Source: Natrinema sp. CBA1119
Lineage (GTDB): Archaea; Halobacteriota; Halobacteria; Halobacteriales; Natrialbaceae
Assembly (NCBI RefSeq): GCF_002572525.1
Contig: NZ_PDBS01000008.1
Coordinates: forward strand, 248,001 to 312,000
Length of the DNA stretch: 64,000 nt
Reading direction: 5' to 3'
The translations under genes were made by a program, and so were the position numbers. The notes under the pieces are model-generated. The model saw only the letters and a list, made by a program, of their open reading frames with translations, did no database searches and had not been told where the DNA came from. Every line of letters starts with the position of its first letter. Position 1 is the first letter of the stretch. Of this stretch, positions 1 through 8,558 are shown piece by piece.

Positions 1-893
1 AGGTGCTCGATAGGGTGTCCGATATCCCCGGCGGCGTCGTCATGTTCCACGCCGAGAACGAGGACCTCGCAATCCAGCGCCGAAAGGAACTGCAGGCGGA
101 GGGGCGCAACGACCTCGAGGCCTGGTCCGAGTCGGCACCGAACATCTGCGAGGCGATGCAGATCGAGCAGATCGGTCGACTCACGGAGTACACCGACTCT
201 CGGGCGTACATCGTCCACATGAGCACGGCGGAGGGCGTCGACATCTGTAAGCGCTACCAGGAGCAGGGCGTCAACCTCCACGCGGAGACGCTGCCGGCGT
301 TCCTCTCCCACACCTACGAGCAGGACGATCTCGGCGTCTGGGGGAAGATTTCGCCCCCGCTTCGCGGCGAGGAGAGCAAGACGCGCCTCTGGGAAGGGAT
401 TCGAAACGGCGTTATCGACTACGTTGGCACCGATCACTGTCCACACAAGCTCGAGTTCAAGGAGAAGGACACGGGGAAACACGGCGACATCTGGGACGCG
501 ATTCCCGGCGACAACAACGGCATCGAGTACTTCCTGCCCGTGATGATGAGCGAGGGCGTCAACAAGAACCGCGTCAGCATGGAGCGCCTCGTCGAGGTCT
601 GTTCGACGAACAACGCCAAGCGCTGGGGCCTGTACCCGCGCAAAGGCGCGCTCGCAGAGGGCTCCGACGCCGACATGGTCATCGTCGACCTCGAGAAGAG
701 CACCGTCGTCGATGACGACTTCTACCACACGATGGAACCGGGCTACTCCACGTTCCACGGCGACGAGCTGACCGGGCTCCCGACGCACACGATCGTCGGC
801 GGCGAGGTCGTCGTCGAGGACGACGAACTGCTCGCCGAACCCGGCGACCGGAACTACCTGCCCCGCGGCACCGAAGGGGTCTCGCTCGAGTGA
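1..893 (+). CDS. dihydropyrimidinase / hydantoinase (amidohydrolase), C-terminal part
   Basis: Cyclic amidohydrolase that hydrolyses a dihydropyrimidine, hydantoin or related cyclic ureide. The gene enters from the left edge; the reading frame is open from base 3, so the N-terminal metal-binding part is missing and the GTG at 3 is not a believable start. The visible 296 residues contain VHMSTAEG, an HAETLPAF segment and GTDHCPH (metal/catalytic aspartate region), the order expected of D-hydantoinases and dihydropyrimidinases, and end with the usual beta-sandwich tail (DADMVIVDLE, GLPTHTIVGG). MocA begins 3 bases after the stop, so the two are probably cotranscribed. Allantoinase is an alternative; substrate cannot be fixed from sequence. 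Confidence 0.85.
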   Translation, partial: VLDRVSDIPGGVVMFHAENEDLAIQRRKELQAEGRNDLEAWSESAPNICEAMQIEQIGRLTEYTDSRAYIVHMSTAEGVDICKRYQEQGVNLHAETLPAFLSHTYEQDDLGVWGKISPPLRGEESKTRLWEGIRNGVIDYVGTDHCPHKLEFKEKDTGKHGDIWDAIPGDNNGIEYFLPVMMSEGVNKNRVSMERLVEVCSTNNAKRWGLYPRKGALAEGSDADMVIVDLEKSTVVDDDFYHTMEPGYSTFHGDELTGLPTHTIVGGEVVVEDDELLAEPGDRNYLPRGTEGVSLE

Positions 894-896
894 GCC

Positions 897-1493
897 ATGA
901 GTGACGTCGTGGGCGTGTTACTCGCTGCCGGCACCGGGTCGCGGTTCGAGGACGGCAACAAGCTGCTGGCTCGACTCGAGGACGAACCGATCGTCAGCCA
1001 CGCAGCGCGCACGCTCGCGACGTCACCGCTCGAGCACACGATCGCCATCGTCGGCCACGACGCCGATCGCGTCCGTCCCGCCGTGGCGGCGTTCGTCGAC
1101 GACACGATCGAAAACGACGACTACGACCGCGGACAGAGCAGATCGGTTCGTCTCGGCGCTCGCGCCGCGCGCGACGCCGATGCGGACGCCGTCCTCTTTC
1201 TTCCCGGCGACATGCCCTGCGTCGATCCGGCGACCGTTCGAGCGGTCGTCGACGGCTACCGCGACGGCAGCGAGGGGATCGTCGCGCCGACCGACGGCGA
1301 TCGGCGCGGAAATCCGGTGCTTTTCGATGCGCGCCACTTCGACTCCCTGACGGACGTTTCGGGCGACATCGGCGGGCGAGCGCTGTTCGAGTCGGCTGAG
1401 GTCAGTCTCGTTCCCGTGGATGATTCAGGAATTGCGATCGACGTCGATACGGTGGCTGATCTCCGACGCCTGCGTCACTCCGGCTGCGACTGA
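897..1493 (+). CDS. MocA/MobA-like nucleotidyltransferase (molybdenum cofactor cytidylyltransferase)
   Basis: A 198-residue NTP transferase expected to attach CMP (or GMP) to molybdopterin for molybdenum hydroxylases. The N-terminal nucleotide-binding signature LLAAGTGSRF with GNKLL is at residues 8-23, and LFLPGDMPCVD near residue 100 supplies the metal-binding aspartate. It follows the hydantoinase by 3 bases and overlaps the convergent XdhC gene by 19 bases. The pairing with XdhC indicates service to a xanthine/CO dehydrogenase-type enzyme probably encoded to the left of the window. The precise nucleotide used (CTP versus GTP) is inferred from context, not visible. Confidence 0.85.
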   Translation: MSDVVGVLLAAGTGSRFEDGNKLLARLEDEPIVSHAARTLATSPLEHTIAIVGHDADRVRPAVAAFVDDTIENDDYDRGQSRSVRLGARAARDADADAVLFLPGDMPCVDPATVRAVVDGYRDGSEGIVAPTDGDRRGNPVLFDARHFDSLTDVSGDIGGRALFESAEVSLVPVDDSGIAIDVDTVADLRRLRHSGCD

Positions 1494-2626
1494 ACCCGGT
1501 CGTGGATCGGCCCCTCTCGATCGCGAAGTCGTCCGCCGTCGCGACCATTACTCGCTGCAACGACTTCTCCGACGATGCTCAGCGCGATTTCGACGGTCTC
1601 TCCGCCCCCGAGATCGAGACCGACCGGCGTGGCGATGCGGTCCCGATCGGCCGCCGATAGCGTCACTCCGTCGTCCTCGAGGCCCTCGCGGATCCGCTGA
1701 AATCGCTCGCGCGGTCCCATCAGTCCGATGAACGGCGCAGCGGTCTCAAGCAGCCCCTCGAGAGCGAGGCGGTCGTCGAGAAGGTTATGAGACATGAGCA
1801 CGACCGATGTCCGGTCGTCGACTAACTCCTCGAGGTCGGTCGGATGCGTCGCGACAACGCGATCCGCGTTCGGAAACCGGTCCGGGTCGGCTTGGCCGCC
1901 TCGCGCGGTCGCGACGGTCACGTGGAAGCCAACCGAACGCGCGAGCCGCGAGACCGGGCGGGTATCGGGCTGGCCGCCGAAGATCAGTAGCCGGTCGATC
2001 GGGTCGATTCCATCGACGAAGACGTTGACGGATCCGTCCCCTGTCGTAACGGTCACCGTCTCGGATCGACCGGCGGCCGCCAGTTCCCCGGCTCGTTCGG
2101 AGACGCCCTCGAGAACTGACGACGGGAGTGACGGCCCGCCGGTTTCAATCGGCGTCCCGTCCACCGCGATACCCGCGCGGGTCCCCACCGGAACCGGCGC
2201 CGTGTCGTCGGTCACCGTAGCGAGCGCGATCGGTTCCCCGCGGTGATACGCCTCGACTGGCGCTTGCCACGACCGAGTCACGGGCTCGACCAGTATGTCG
2301 ACGATTCCCTCGCATCCGAGACCGAGCCCCCATCCGTCATCGTCGGACGTCAGGTCGAACGTCGCAATCTCCGGCTCGTCCGCCCGACGGACCTCGCTGG
2401 CGACATCTGCGAGGGGGCCCTCGAGACAGCCGGCCGTGATACCGCCAAACGCCGAGTCGTCGGGCCCGAACAGCATCTTCGCACCCGGTCTGCGGTACGC
2501 GGAGCCGTCGACGGCGATAACGGTCGCGACTACCCACGATCGGTCTGATTGAACGGCGTCCTCGAGCAACTCGAAGAGGTCGAGCGTCGTTATTCCCCAC
2601 GGGTCTCCGTCCCCTGTCGTACTCAT
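1475..2626 (-). CDS. XdhC/CoxI family molybdenum-hydroxylase maturation factor
   Basis: XdhC proteins bind molybdopterin and help insert sulfurated cofactor into xanthine dehydrogenase-type enzymes. Starting at the ATG at 2626 gives 383 residues beginning MSTTGDGDPW; the frame stays open further upstream but that extension is low-complexity and unlike the family. The N-terminal XdhC_CoxI domain is seen in the VDGSAYRRPGAKML and GGITAGCLEG segments (the latter holds the conserved cysteine), and a Rossmann-like XdhC C-terminal domain in LLIFGGQPDTRPV and FIGLMGPRERF. Convergent with the MocA-like gene, 19-base overlap. Together they mark a molybdenum-hydroxylase maturation module. Confidence 0.85.
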   Translation of the reverse strand: MSTTGDGDPWGITTLDLFELLEDAVQSDRSWVVATVIAVDGSAYRRPGAKMLFGPDDSAFGGITAGCLEGPLADVASEVRRADEPEIATFDLTSDDDGWGLGLGCEGIVDILVEPVTRSWQAPVEAYHRGEPIALATVTDDTAPVPVGTRAGIAVDGTPIETGGPSLPSSVLEGVSERAGELAAAGRSETVTVTTGDGSVNVFVDGIDPIDRLLIFGGQPDTRPVSRLARSVGFHVTVATARGGQADPDRFPNADRVVATHPTDLEELVDDRTSVVLMSHNLLDDRLALEGLLETAAPFIGLMGPRERFQRIREGLEDDGVTLSAADRDRIATPVGLDLGGGETVEIALSIVGEVVAASNGRDGGRLRDREGPIHDRVQSQPE

Positions 2627-2884
2627 ACTCGAACACACTGGCTCGAATAGTATATGTGTTATTCCACACCATGGCCGTTCCACGATACAGGACGGAACTC
2701 GAGCAGGGGGTTCGTGAGTACGCGCTTCCCACGAGTCGTTTCTGAAGTTACGGTGATAAACTCCACAGAATATTTGGAATTGGAACGTGTGTGATATGAG
2801 CGAGATAGTAAACAATTGTCCGGGAAAACGAGTTGCGTTCTACGATACCGAACAACTATGTGGGTGGGTTCCAATACCTACTCC

Positions 2885-3649
2885 ATGGCAGAGGAAGGCA
2901 CGACCGGCATACAAGCGATCGACCGGACGTTCGGAATCGTCGAAGCGATGATAGAACTCGAGGGAGCGGGAGTGACGGAGCTGGCAAATCACGTCGATCT
3001 TCCGAAAAGCACCGTTCACCATCACCTGTTGACGTTAGAGCGGGCGGGGTACGTCGTCCGAGAGAACGGTGAGTATCGAACGGGATTGAAATTCCTCCGG
3101 GCCGGCGAACGCACGAGAGGACAGCACGCGCTGTACCAGGTCGCTCACACCGAAGTCGAGAAACTCGCCGAGAAGACCGACGAAATTTCGGGGTTGATGG
3201 TCGAAGAACACGGGGAGGGCGTTTTCATCTACCGGGATAGTGGATCAGAGGCTGCCCATATCGACACCGGCATCGGTGATCGCGTCCCCCTCCACTGTAC
3301 GGCGCTCGGAAAAGTCATTCTGGCACACCTCTCTGCCGACCGTCGCGATGGTATCATCGACCGACACGGCCTGGCCCGTATCACCGAGAATACGATCACT
3401 GATGAGGATGTCCTCCGCGAGGAACTCGAGGAAATCCGCGAACGGAAGATCGCGTTCGATGACGAAGAGCGGTTGAACGGGCTCCGAAGTGTCGCCGCGC
3501 CCGTTTTCGACGCTACCGGTCAGGTCATCGGGTCGATCAGCGTTGCCGGCCCCACGCATCGCATGCAGGGAGCGTATTTCTACGAGGAACTCCCGGAGAC
3601 AGTTTTGGGAATCGCGAACGTAATAGAGCTCAATATCCAACATCAGTGA
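2885..3649 (+). CDS. IclR family transcriptional regulator
   Basis: DNA-binding regulator with an N-terminal winged helix (GIQAIDRTFGIVEAM, then ELANHVDLPKSTVHHHL at about residues 31-47) and a C-terminal ligand-binding IclR/GAF-like domain (VPLHCTALGKVILAHL, LRSVAAPVFDATGQVIGSIS). The ATG at 2885 gives 254 residues and starts directly before the HTH; an open frame from 2816 adds 23 unlikely residues. IclR proteins often control adjacent catabolic genes, so the hydantoinase/molybdenum group next door is the likely target; this is inference. Divergent from the XdhC gene, with a 258-base shared upstream region that should hold both promoters. Confidence 0.9.
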   Translation: MAEEGTTGIQAIDRTFGIVEAMIELEGAGVTELANHVDLPKSTVHHHLLTLERAGYVVRENGEYRTGLKFLRAGERTRGQHALYQVAHTEVEKLAEKTDEISGLMVEEHGEGVFIYRDSGSEAAHIDTGIGDRVPLHCTALGKVILAHLSADRRDGIIDRHGLARITENTITDEDVLREELEEIRERKIAFDDEERLNGLRSVAAPVFDATGQVIGSISVAGPTHRMQGAYFYEELPETVLGIANVIELNIQHQ

Positions 3650-3778
3650 CGTCCGTTTCACGATATAGAACAGGGGCTGTCGGCCGTCCGTTCGATATCG
3701 GTTTCCCTTCTGCTATTTTCGCCCGTCTTTCTCCGCCGTTCAGAACTTAAATTGTATAATGAGATCGGTAACATGGTA

Positions 3779-3800
3779 TTTACAATTATACGATTGTAAA
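3779..3800. promoter_or_regulatory. perfect 8-bp inverted repeat (TTTACAAT-N6-ATTGTAAA)
   Basis: The arms TTTACAAT and ATTGTAAA are exact reverse complements separated by six bases. The geometry fits a dimeric regulator's operator more than an RNA terminator, since the arms are AT-rich and no T-run follows. No confidently called gene begins beside it, so its target is unknown. A related sequence, TACAATTGTA, occurs near 16245. Confidence 0.35.
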
Positions 3801-4355
3801 GCAAAACCGCCGGGAGTGAGCGGATCTCTCGTCGCTGGAGTCGATGCGAAGGGGGCCAGAGTAACCGAAGCGCGAGACGGGCGAAAATAATTCGTTTGCT
3901 GCGACTGATCCGGGGGATGATAAGCCCGTTCTACGGTATGCAATGACAACAAAACCATCGTCACCGCTTGAACCCATTCTACTTGACAATCATACACATG
4001 TAATGTACAGCGGTCAGCAGCAGCCGTTCGGAGATGACTGCAACCGGAAGTGGCACGGATGGTCGAGACGTACTCTGGAAATGTGATGATGTACGTGTGA
4101 ATCCCCCCGCTGGCGTCCACCTCGGCGTTCTTACCGAATCCGGGATGATTACTGAGATGCCGGGCATCCCAAGCTCGATCATATCGGAGTCGATGGTCGC
4201 ACATGTGGGACTTGTCGGCCGTATCAGGATGCCAGCGGGCCTCGTGTTCAGCTACGATATTTGGTATAGCAATATATAGTTTATAATAGGTGGATCTGGG
4301 GCGCTCCACGCCTCTACCCACAGATACCGGGAGAATTCAGCGTGGACAGAACACA

Positions 4356-4377
4356 CTTGATTAGTTGAATAATCAAG
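4356..4377. repeat. perfect inverted repeat upstream of the recombinase (CTTGATTA-N6-TAATCAAG)
   Basis: Exact 8-base arms with a six-base spacer, about 84 bases before the recombinase start. It could be a recombinase or repressor binding site, or part of an attachment site. I did not find a second copy of the arm sequence on the other side of the gene within this window. Confidence 0.35.
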
Positions 4378-4460
4378 CGTGGTTTTATGTGGGTCGACTT
4401 CCTCTCCGAACCACGAACGATGGAATCCAGCAGGAAATCGGCTCTCGAGGGTGAGCGAGT

Positions 4461-5600
4461 TTGAATCGTGGATCGACAGCAGTTGCAGAGCCACTCGAGG
4501 CATTCCTTCGATCGAAGTCGAAGGGTGAGAAGGGGAGTGGGAACTACCAGCGGAATCTCGAGCGCTGCGTCGATGACTTTCTCAGTTGGCTCGAGGCAGA
4601 TTCCTACTCGGGCGGGACGTTCGACGAACTCGACGAGCGAACCTTCCGACGATACACGCGCGAGCTCACGAGTCGGGACCTCGCTCCGGGGACGGTTCAA
4701 ACGTATTACGCGCACGTCAGCGCCTATATCGGCTGGTGTGTTCGCGAGGGGCTCCTCAAGGCGAACTACGCCCAGCGGAACGTCGCGAAGGAACCGCTCC
4801 CCGAAAACGATGGCCGACGGTCTGGGGATCAACAGGCCTGGACCGACGAACACCGGTCACTGATTACACGGTACGTCGACAAACGCGCACACGATGCCGC
4901 TGACGAGAAGGGGCTCGACGCTATTCAGGAGTTTCGGGACCGAGCGCTCGTCTACGTCCTCTGCTACTCCGGCGTTCGTGGCGGGGAGATAGTTGCGGAT
5001 CCGAAGGACGAGCGGCGCAACGGCCTCAAATGGGGTGACGTCTCTCTCGAGGATCGAACAATGACCGTTCTCGCGAAAAAACAGAACTGGTCCGATCGAT
5101 CGCTGACGAAACAAGTTATAAATCCTATGTCGCGATACAAAGACTTGCTCGATCCCGCCGGGGACGACTGGCCGGTATTTCCAACGTTTCATCTTCCGAC
5201 GCTCTACGAGACGCTTCAAACGGGGCTTCGTGAAGAACACGATTGGTCTCCGGATGATATTGAGGAGTTCGTCGACGAGCTTACGGGACAACCGGCCGTT
5301 TTCGAAGCGCTCCGTGAACATGAATTGGCGCCGTCCTCGATTAACACCGACGGCGCTCGCCGTGTTATGCGACGGTTGTGCGAGGAAGCCGAGATTGATC
5401 TCGACGATACCCACGGGTATCTCGCACTGCACGGTGGCCGTCGTGGTGCTGGTGAAGTGATGGTCCGACAGCGTGGGTTCACTTCTGCTGCTCGCCTTCT
5501 CGATAATAGCGAGGAAGTAGTTCGGAAGTCCTACTCACATATCGAGGCAAAAGAAATGGCCAAAGACGCCGGCGATGCGTTCGCAGAGCACGATACTTGA
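4461..5600 (+). CDS. tyrosine recombinase / phage-type integrase
   Basis: Site-specific DNA recombinase of the XerC/D-integrase class, 379 residues when started at the TTG at 4461 (no ATG is available in frame before the SAM-like domain). An N-terminal core-binding domain spans roughly residues 10-110. The catalytic set is visible: Arg173 in YSGVRGGE, a lysine at about 206-207, His324 and Arg327 in LHGGRRGA, and the nucleophile Tyr358 in RKSYSHIE. The gene therefore looks intact. It sits at the edge of a tract of broken genes, consistent with past integration or excision there. No tRNA target was found nearby. Confidence 0.88.
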   Translation: MNRGSTAVAEPLEAFLRSKSKGEKGSGNYQRNLERCVDDFLSWLEADSYSGGTFDELDERTFRRYTRELTSRDLAPGTVQTYYAHVSAYIGWCVREGLLKANYAQRNVAKEPLPENDGRRSGDQQAWTDEHRSLITRYVDKRAHDAADEKGLDAIQEFRDRALVYVLCYSGVRGGEIVADPKDERRNGLKWGDVSLEDRTMTVLAKKQNWSDRSLTKQVINPMSRYKDLLDPAGDDWPVFPTFHLPTLYETLQTGLREEHDWSPDDIEEFVDELTGQPAVFEALREHELAPSSINTDGARRVMRRLCEEAEIDLDDTHGYLALHGGRRGAGEVMVRQRGFTSAARLLDNSEEVVRKSYSHIEAKEMAKDAGDAFAEHDT

Positions 5601-5740
5601 CATCCGCTCTGCGCAAACGCGCGAAGATTCCTCACGTTGGGAGTTCGGCTCCCGTCCTACGGAGGCAACCTGCGGGTTTGTGCGCGAAGTGAACTGCGTT
5701 CGAACGGACTGACGGACAGTACACTCCATTACAGTCACTG
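5598..5740 (-). mobile_element. degraded IS200/IS605 right end with tnpB-associated RNA-like sequence
   Basis: Read on the minus strand the segment ends with GAGGAATCTTCGCGCG and then GCGGATGTCAA, matching the pattern of haloarchaeal IS200/IS605 right ends (a G+C hairpin followed by GGATGTCA, as seen intact at 23040-23068 in this window). It is preceded by GGGAGCCGAACTCCC, a 6-bp stem of the kind found in the structured 3' end of tnpB elements. No tnpB coding sequence survives. The right end abuts the recombinase stop, and its other side abuts the broken binding-protein gene, as if the element inserted into that gene. Confidence 0.5.
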
Positions 5741-6138
5741 AGCACAGCAAATCTAAAACCCAAACACCGTATCACGGCCGAAACGCCGTTCGGTGGCGAG
5801 CGTTTCGACTCCAAGTGGGCGAAACGGCTATTCGCGGAACTGGTTGACGGCCTCGAGGGTTATCAGGAAGACGCGGTTATCGCGGTCGAACAACTGGCGA
5901 GTAAGAACGTCGACGTCGACATGGCGTGGGTGCCGGGCACCAGCCTCACTGACTCGTTCAGAGACCAGACCGTGGTGAACGGTGACTACTGGTACGGCTC
6001 GTCGCCGTGGACGACCACCGTCGACTCCGCGGACGACGTTTTTGGATCGACGAGCGAGTTTCTCTCGGCAACCGAGAACGATATGAGTATGAAGACTACC
6101 ATAGCGCGGCCGCTAGCGCCGTCGTCCTGACCGTTTAG
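5741..6138 (+). pseudogene. fragment of a branched-chain amino-acid-type ABC substrate-binding protein
   Basis: The frame from about 5741 encodes EGYQEDAVIAVEQLASK, a segment ending DYWYGSSPWTTTVD, then VFGSTSEFLSATEND. A one-base shift near 6083 opens EYEDYHSAAASAVVL. These are in the order and spacing of periplasmic-binding-protein type I (LivK/UrtA-like) C-terminal lobes, where an YHSAAA-type segment follows the F-x-x-x-Y segment. There is no N-terminal lobe and no lipobox, and the frame breaks at least once, so it is a decayed remnant. No permease or ATPase partner lies beside it. Family assignment rests on these motifs only. Confidence 0.5.
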
Positions 6139-6546
6139 CGTGCGTTCGTGGTCGTCGACGAGCTGACGCCGGGAACCGTGCGCGACGATCGTGCGGGCCA
6201 CACGCGATAGCTCCTCGAGGTCGAGCCAGACGAACGTCCTCGGGAGACAGATCGTCTTCGGGCCACGATGACGTGAGATGTTCCCCACCGCCGAACCGTT
6301 ACGACTATTTCACTGGGTATTTCGGGAATACATCCATTATATGATGGGAATTTAAGTCTTCTATTACAACCGTATGGGTGTCACGAAATTTGCGTCGGAA
6401 ATAGCTTGTTACCTGCTGTGGCAAGCTGGTAGAAGATGATTATATAGTAGATATACGGAACACAGGACGTGGTTCGGAGTAGTCGAGAGATTTTCGAGTC
6501 GATCATACACCGTCGTGCATCGCATCAGTATCGATTGGTCAAGGTC

Positions 6547-7060
6547 TCACCCGTCGAAGTACGACCGAAGTTCTTCCAGTGGACGAGTATTGAGGACGGC
6601 ATCGACTTCGCACCAGCCGCGGCGGGCCTGGGAGATACCGAGGTTCATGGTATCCAGTTCTCCCGTCGTATGGGCGTCGGTCGAGACAACGTCTCGGACC
6701 GTCTCCCGGTACTCTTTGACCGATTCGCACTCGAGATCGAGCGGTTCGCGTCCCGTGTGCAAGCGGTTCGTCGGATGTGCGAACATGTCGATCGGGGACT
6801 CCCAGAACGCGTCGATCACGCGGTCGGTCGGATTCCGTAACCGACGTGGAGTCCGGCGACTACCAGATCGCAGTCTGCACACCGTTCTCGGAAATCTCGA
6901 GTCCGTCCGCCGTGATTTCGGCTTCGATGCCCTGGAGGACCGTGACGTCCACGTCGTCGTCGGCGTTGCCCTCATCGATATCCGTTCGTTGTCGATCGAA
7001 GCGCTCCCGATCGAGTGTCTCCGGAATCGGTCCATTCGGCCGATTTTGTTACGAACGGTG
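6547..7060 (-). pseudogene. decayed PHP-domain gene, PolX-like
   Basis: Three minus-strand frames read in succession reconstruct a PHP phosphoesterase domain: VTVLQGIEAEITADG (near 6930), then CDLVVAGLHVGYGIRPT (near 6860), then IDMFAHPTNRL, VVSTDAHT and ARRGWCEVDAVLNTRPLEEL (6547-6840). This series matches the C-terminal PHP domain of archaeal family-X DNA polymerases. The DNA polymerase domains are absent, two frame changes are needed and the segment between HPTNRL and VVSTDAH is shorter than usual. A stand-alone PHP hydrolase is an alternative origin. It is non-functional as it stands. Confidence 0.6.
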
Positions 7061-7235
7061 ATCGAACGACAGTGCAACCTCGGTTCCGGATACCGCCGAC
7101 GATTCGATAGTATCGTCCATGGCTGGATGGACCACCGACCCTGATAACATGCTGTCTGACAGGTACCCGACGGGTTCGTTCGAACCGGACGGCGGTCTCA
7201 ACGAGGATGGGACGGCCACGCTAACCGTCCAGCAC

Positions 7236-7490
7236 TCAGTTTCGGTTCGGTATCGGAACGCCCCTCGAGCGTCGCAGCCGATAGGAATACTGTGCCGTTG
7301 ATTTCTCCGGTAGCCGCTCACCGATGACCTCGTACAGGGTCCGCGCCTGGTCTTCCGTCAGATCGGCGATGGTGGTCCGTCTGTACTCTGGTGACTTCGA
7401 CTCAAGGTGGGGTCGAAAGTAGCCGTCAATCTCGTACGTTCGCTGCCCGTCGCGTTCGCGCACCTGTCACGTGATCTCGCCGTATTGCAT
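7236..7490 (-). pseudogene. small hypothetical protein with an in-frame stop
   Basis: From the ATG at 7490 the frame reads MQYGEIT, a TGA stop at 7467-7469, then QVRERDGQRTYEIDG and IADLTEDQARTLYEVIGERL. The text across the stop is continuous (a tryptophan codon changed to TGA would restore it), so this is probably a once-intact 84-residue gene. The product is not recognised. It lies at the right end of the tract of broken genes. Confidence 0.4.
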
Positions 7491-7531
7491 ACGTAGCGGT
7501 TCGCTCTCGAGCGGGAAAATGATTTCAGCGA

Positions 7532-8302
7532 TCAGTGTCGGTCCGCTTCGTCCGGCGCTTCGAGCCACGCGTCGGTGATCCGCAATCGGCCCCAAGAGCC
7601 GTGCCACTCGCGGTGGGACTCGAAGGCGATGGGACGGGACATGTGTGGCCCATCGGTGACGTCCGTCTCGAACTCTCCGCCCTCTCCGAGGAGGTGGACG
7701 CCCTGATCGCGACGAAGGGCTTCCAACTCGGCGAGCGCGTCGCGATCCAGTCGCCGGCCGAGCCAGGACTCGTCGAACCCAGGGGCCGTCACTTCGACGA
7801 CGACGATCTCGAGCCCTGACTCGATCATCGTCTCCGCGAGCTCACGCGGGTTCACACCCCACAGCGGTGCACAGAAGTCACAGCCCACACGGTTACAGAT
7901 CGATCGAACGTGATCCGTCCGGTGCTCGCTCTCGACGGTACCCACGATAATCCCGGTGACGCCGCCGTTGAGCTCGGCGTCCAGCGCGTGGATGGTGTTT
8001 TCGAAGGAGTCGATCTCAGTTCCCTCCGCTACTTCCGTGTCAGGCGCGAAGTCCGCGTCGATGTCGGGAGGCTCGACGTCGACGGCAGGGAGTCCGGCGT
8101 TGACGAGCGGGATTCCGATACTCTGTGCGGCAAGTCTGACCACGGGCGCCGCGGGCGCGTGGTATGCCGAGGCGGCCGTCGGCGAGTGGACAAAGACCAG
8201 TCTGCGGACGTCACGGCCGTTCTCGAGGGCCTGGTAGAGTGCCAACGAGGACTCCTTGCCGCCCGAAAAAAGTACGATCCACCCATCATCCGGTTTAGAC
8301 AT
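7532..8302 (-). CDS. PP-loop ATPase, diphthine-ammonia ligase-like (Dph6/COG2102)
   Basis: The ATG at 8302 gives 256 residues. LFSGGKESSLALY at residues 11-23 is the PP-loop that binds and cleaves ATP, and LLGEGGEFETDV near residue 215 is the second family signature of Dph6-type amide ligases. Dph6 makes the last step of diphthamide on elongation factor 2. Haloarchaea carry several COG2102 paralogs and this one has extra sequence after the PP-loop (VHSPTAASAYHAPAAP), so it may be a paralog rather than the diphthamide enzyme. It stands alone, facing the decay tract. Confidence 0.75.
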   Translation of the reverse strand: MSKPDDGWIVLFSGGKESSLALYQALENGRDVRRLVFVHSPTAASAYHAPAAPVVRLAAQSIGIPLVNAGLPAVDVEPPDIDADFAPDTEVAEGTEIDSFENTIHALDAELNGGVTGIIVGTVESEHRTDHVRSICNRVGCDFCAPLWGVNPRELAETMIESGLEIVVVEVTAPGFDESWLGRRLDRDALAELEALRRDQGVHLLGEGGEFETDVTDGPHMSRPIAFESHREWHGSWGRLRITDAWLEAPDEADRH

Positions 8303-8558
8303 ACGCTGTAGCTCCTTCCGCAAGCGAGCACTGATAGGGGTTCTCGTCGGAGTTCATAGATATCCTGTTCGGGGATCGAAACACAGTGTCACCCTCTGTA
8401 CCGCGAACCATCCGGTTGGCTACGATAATCCCTCTAATAAAGATTGGCGTGAGCAGCGGTTCGCAGCCGTCGACCTGACTGCCTCTCGAGACCGAAAACT
8501 CGAGGACGAGGGGTTGTGAGACTGATGACGGCCGACAAACAAACCCTCGGCGAGACCG

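Larger units (their letters stand above)
3650..4460. other. 811-base intergenic stretch, no convincing gene
   Basis: Lower GC than its surroundings. Several short open frames exist on both strands (for example 4034-4279 + and 3979-4182 -) but none resembles a family I know, and they overlap each other, so none is called. It holds two clear inverted repeats, at 3779-3800 and 4356-4377, described separately. It lies between the metabolic group and the recombinase and may contain the left boundary of an integrated element. Confidence 0.5.

Noticed and set aside
4034-4279. A possible 81-residue gene in the intergenic stretch before the integrase
   Set aside because: No recognisable family, weak third-position GC, and competing frames on the opposite strand.
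4200-4460. A tRNA gene as integration target of the recombinase
   Set aside because: No cloverleaf or TTCGA-type T-loop with matching stems could be drawn.
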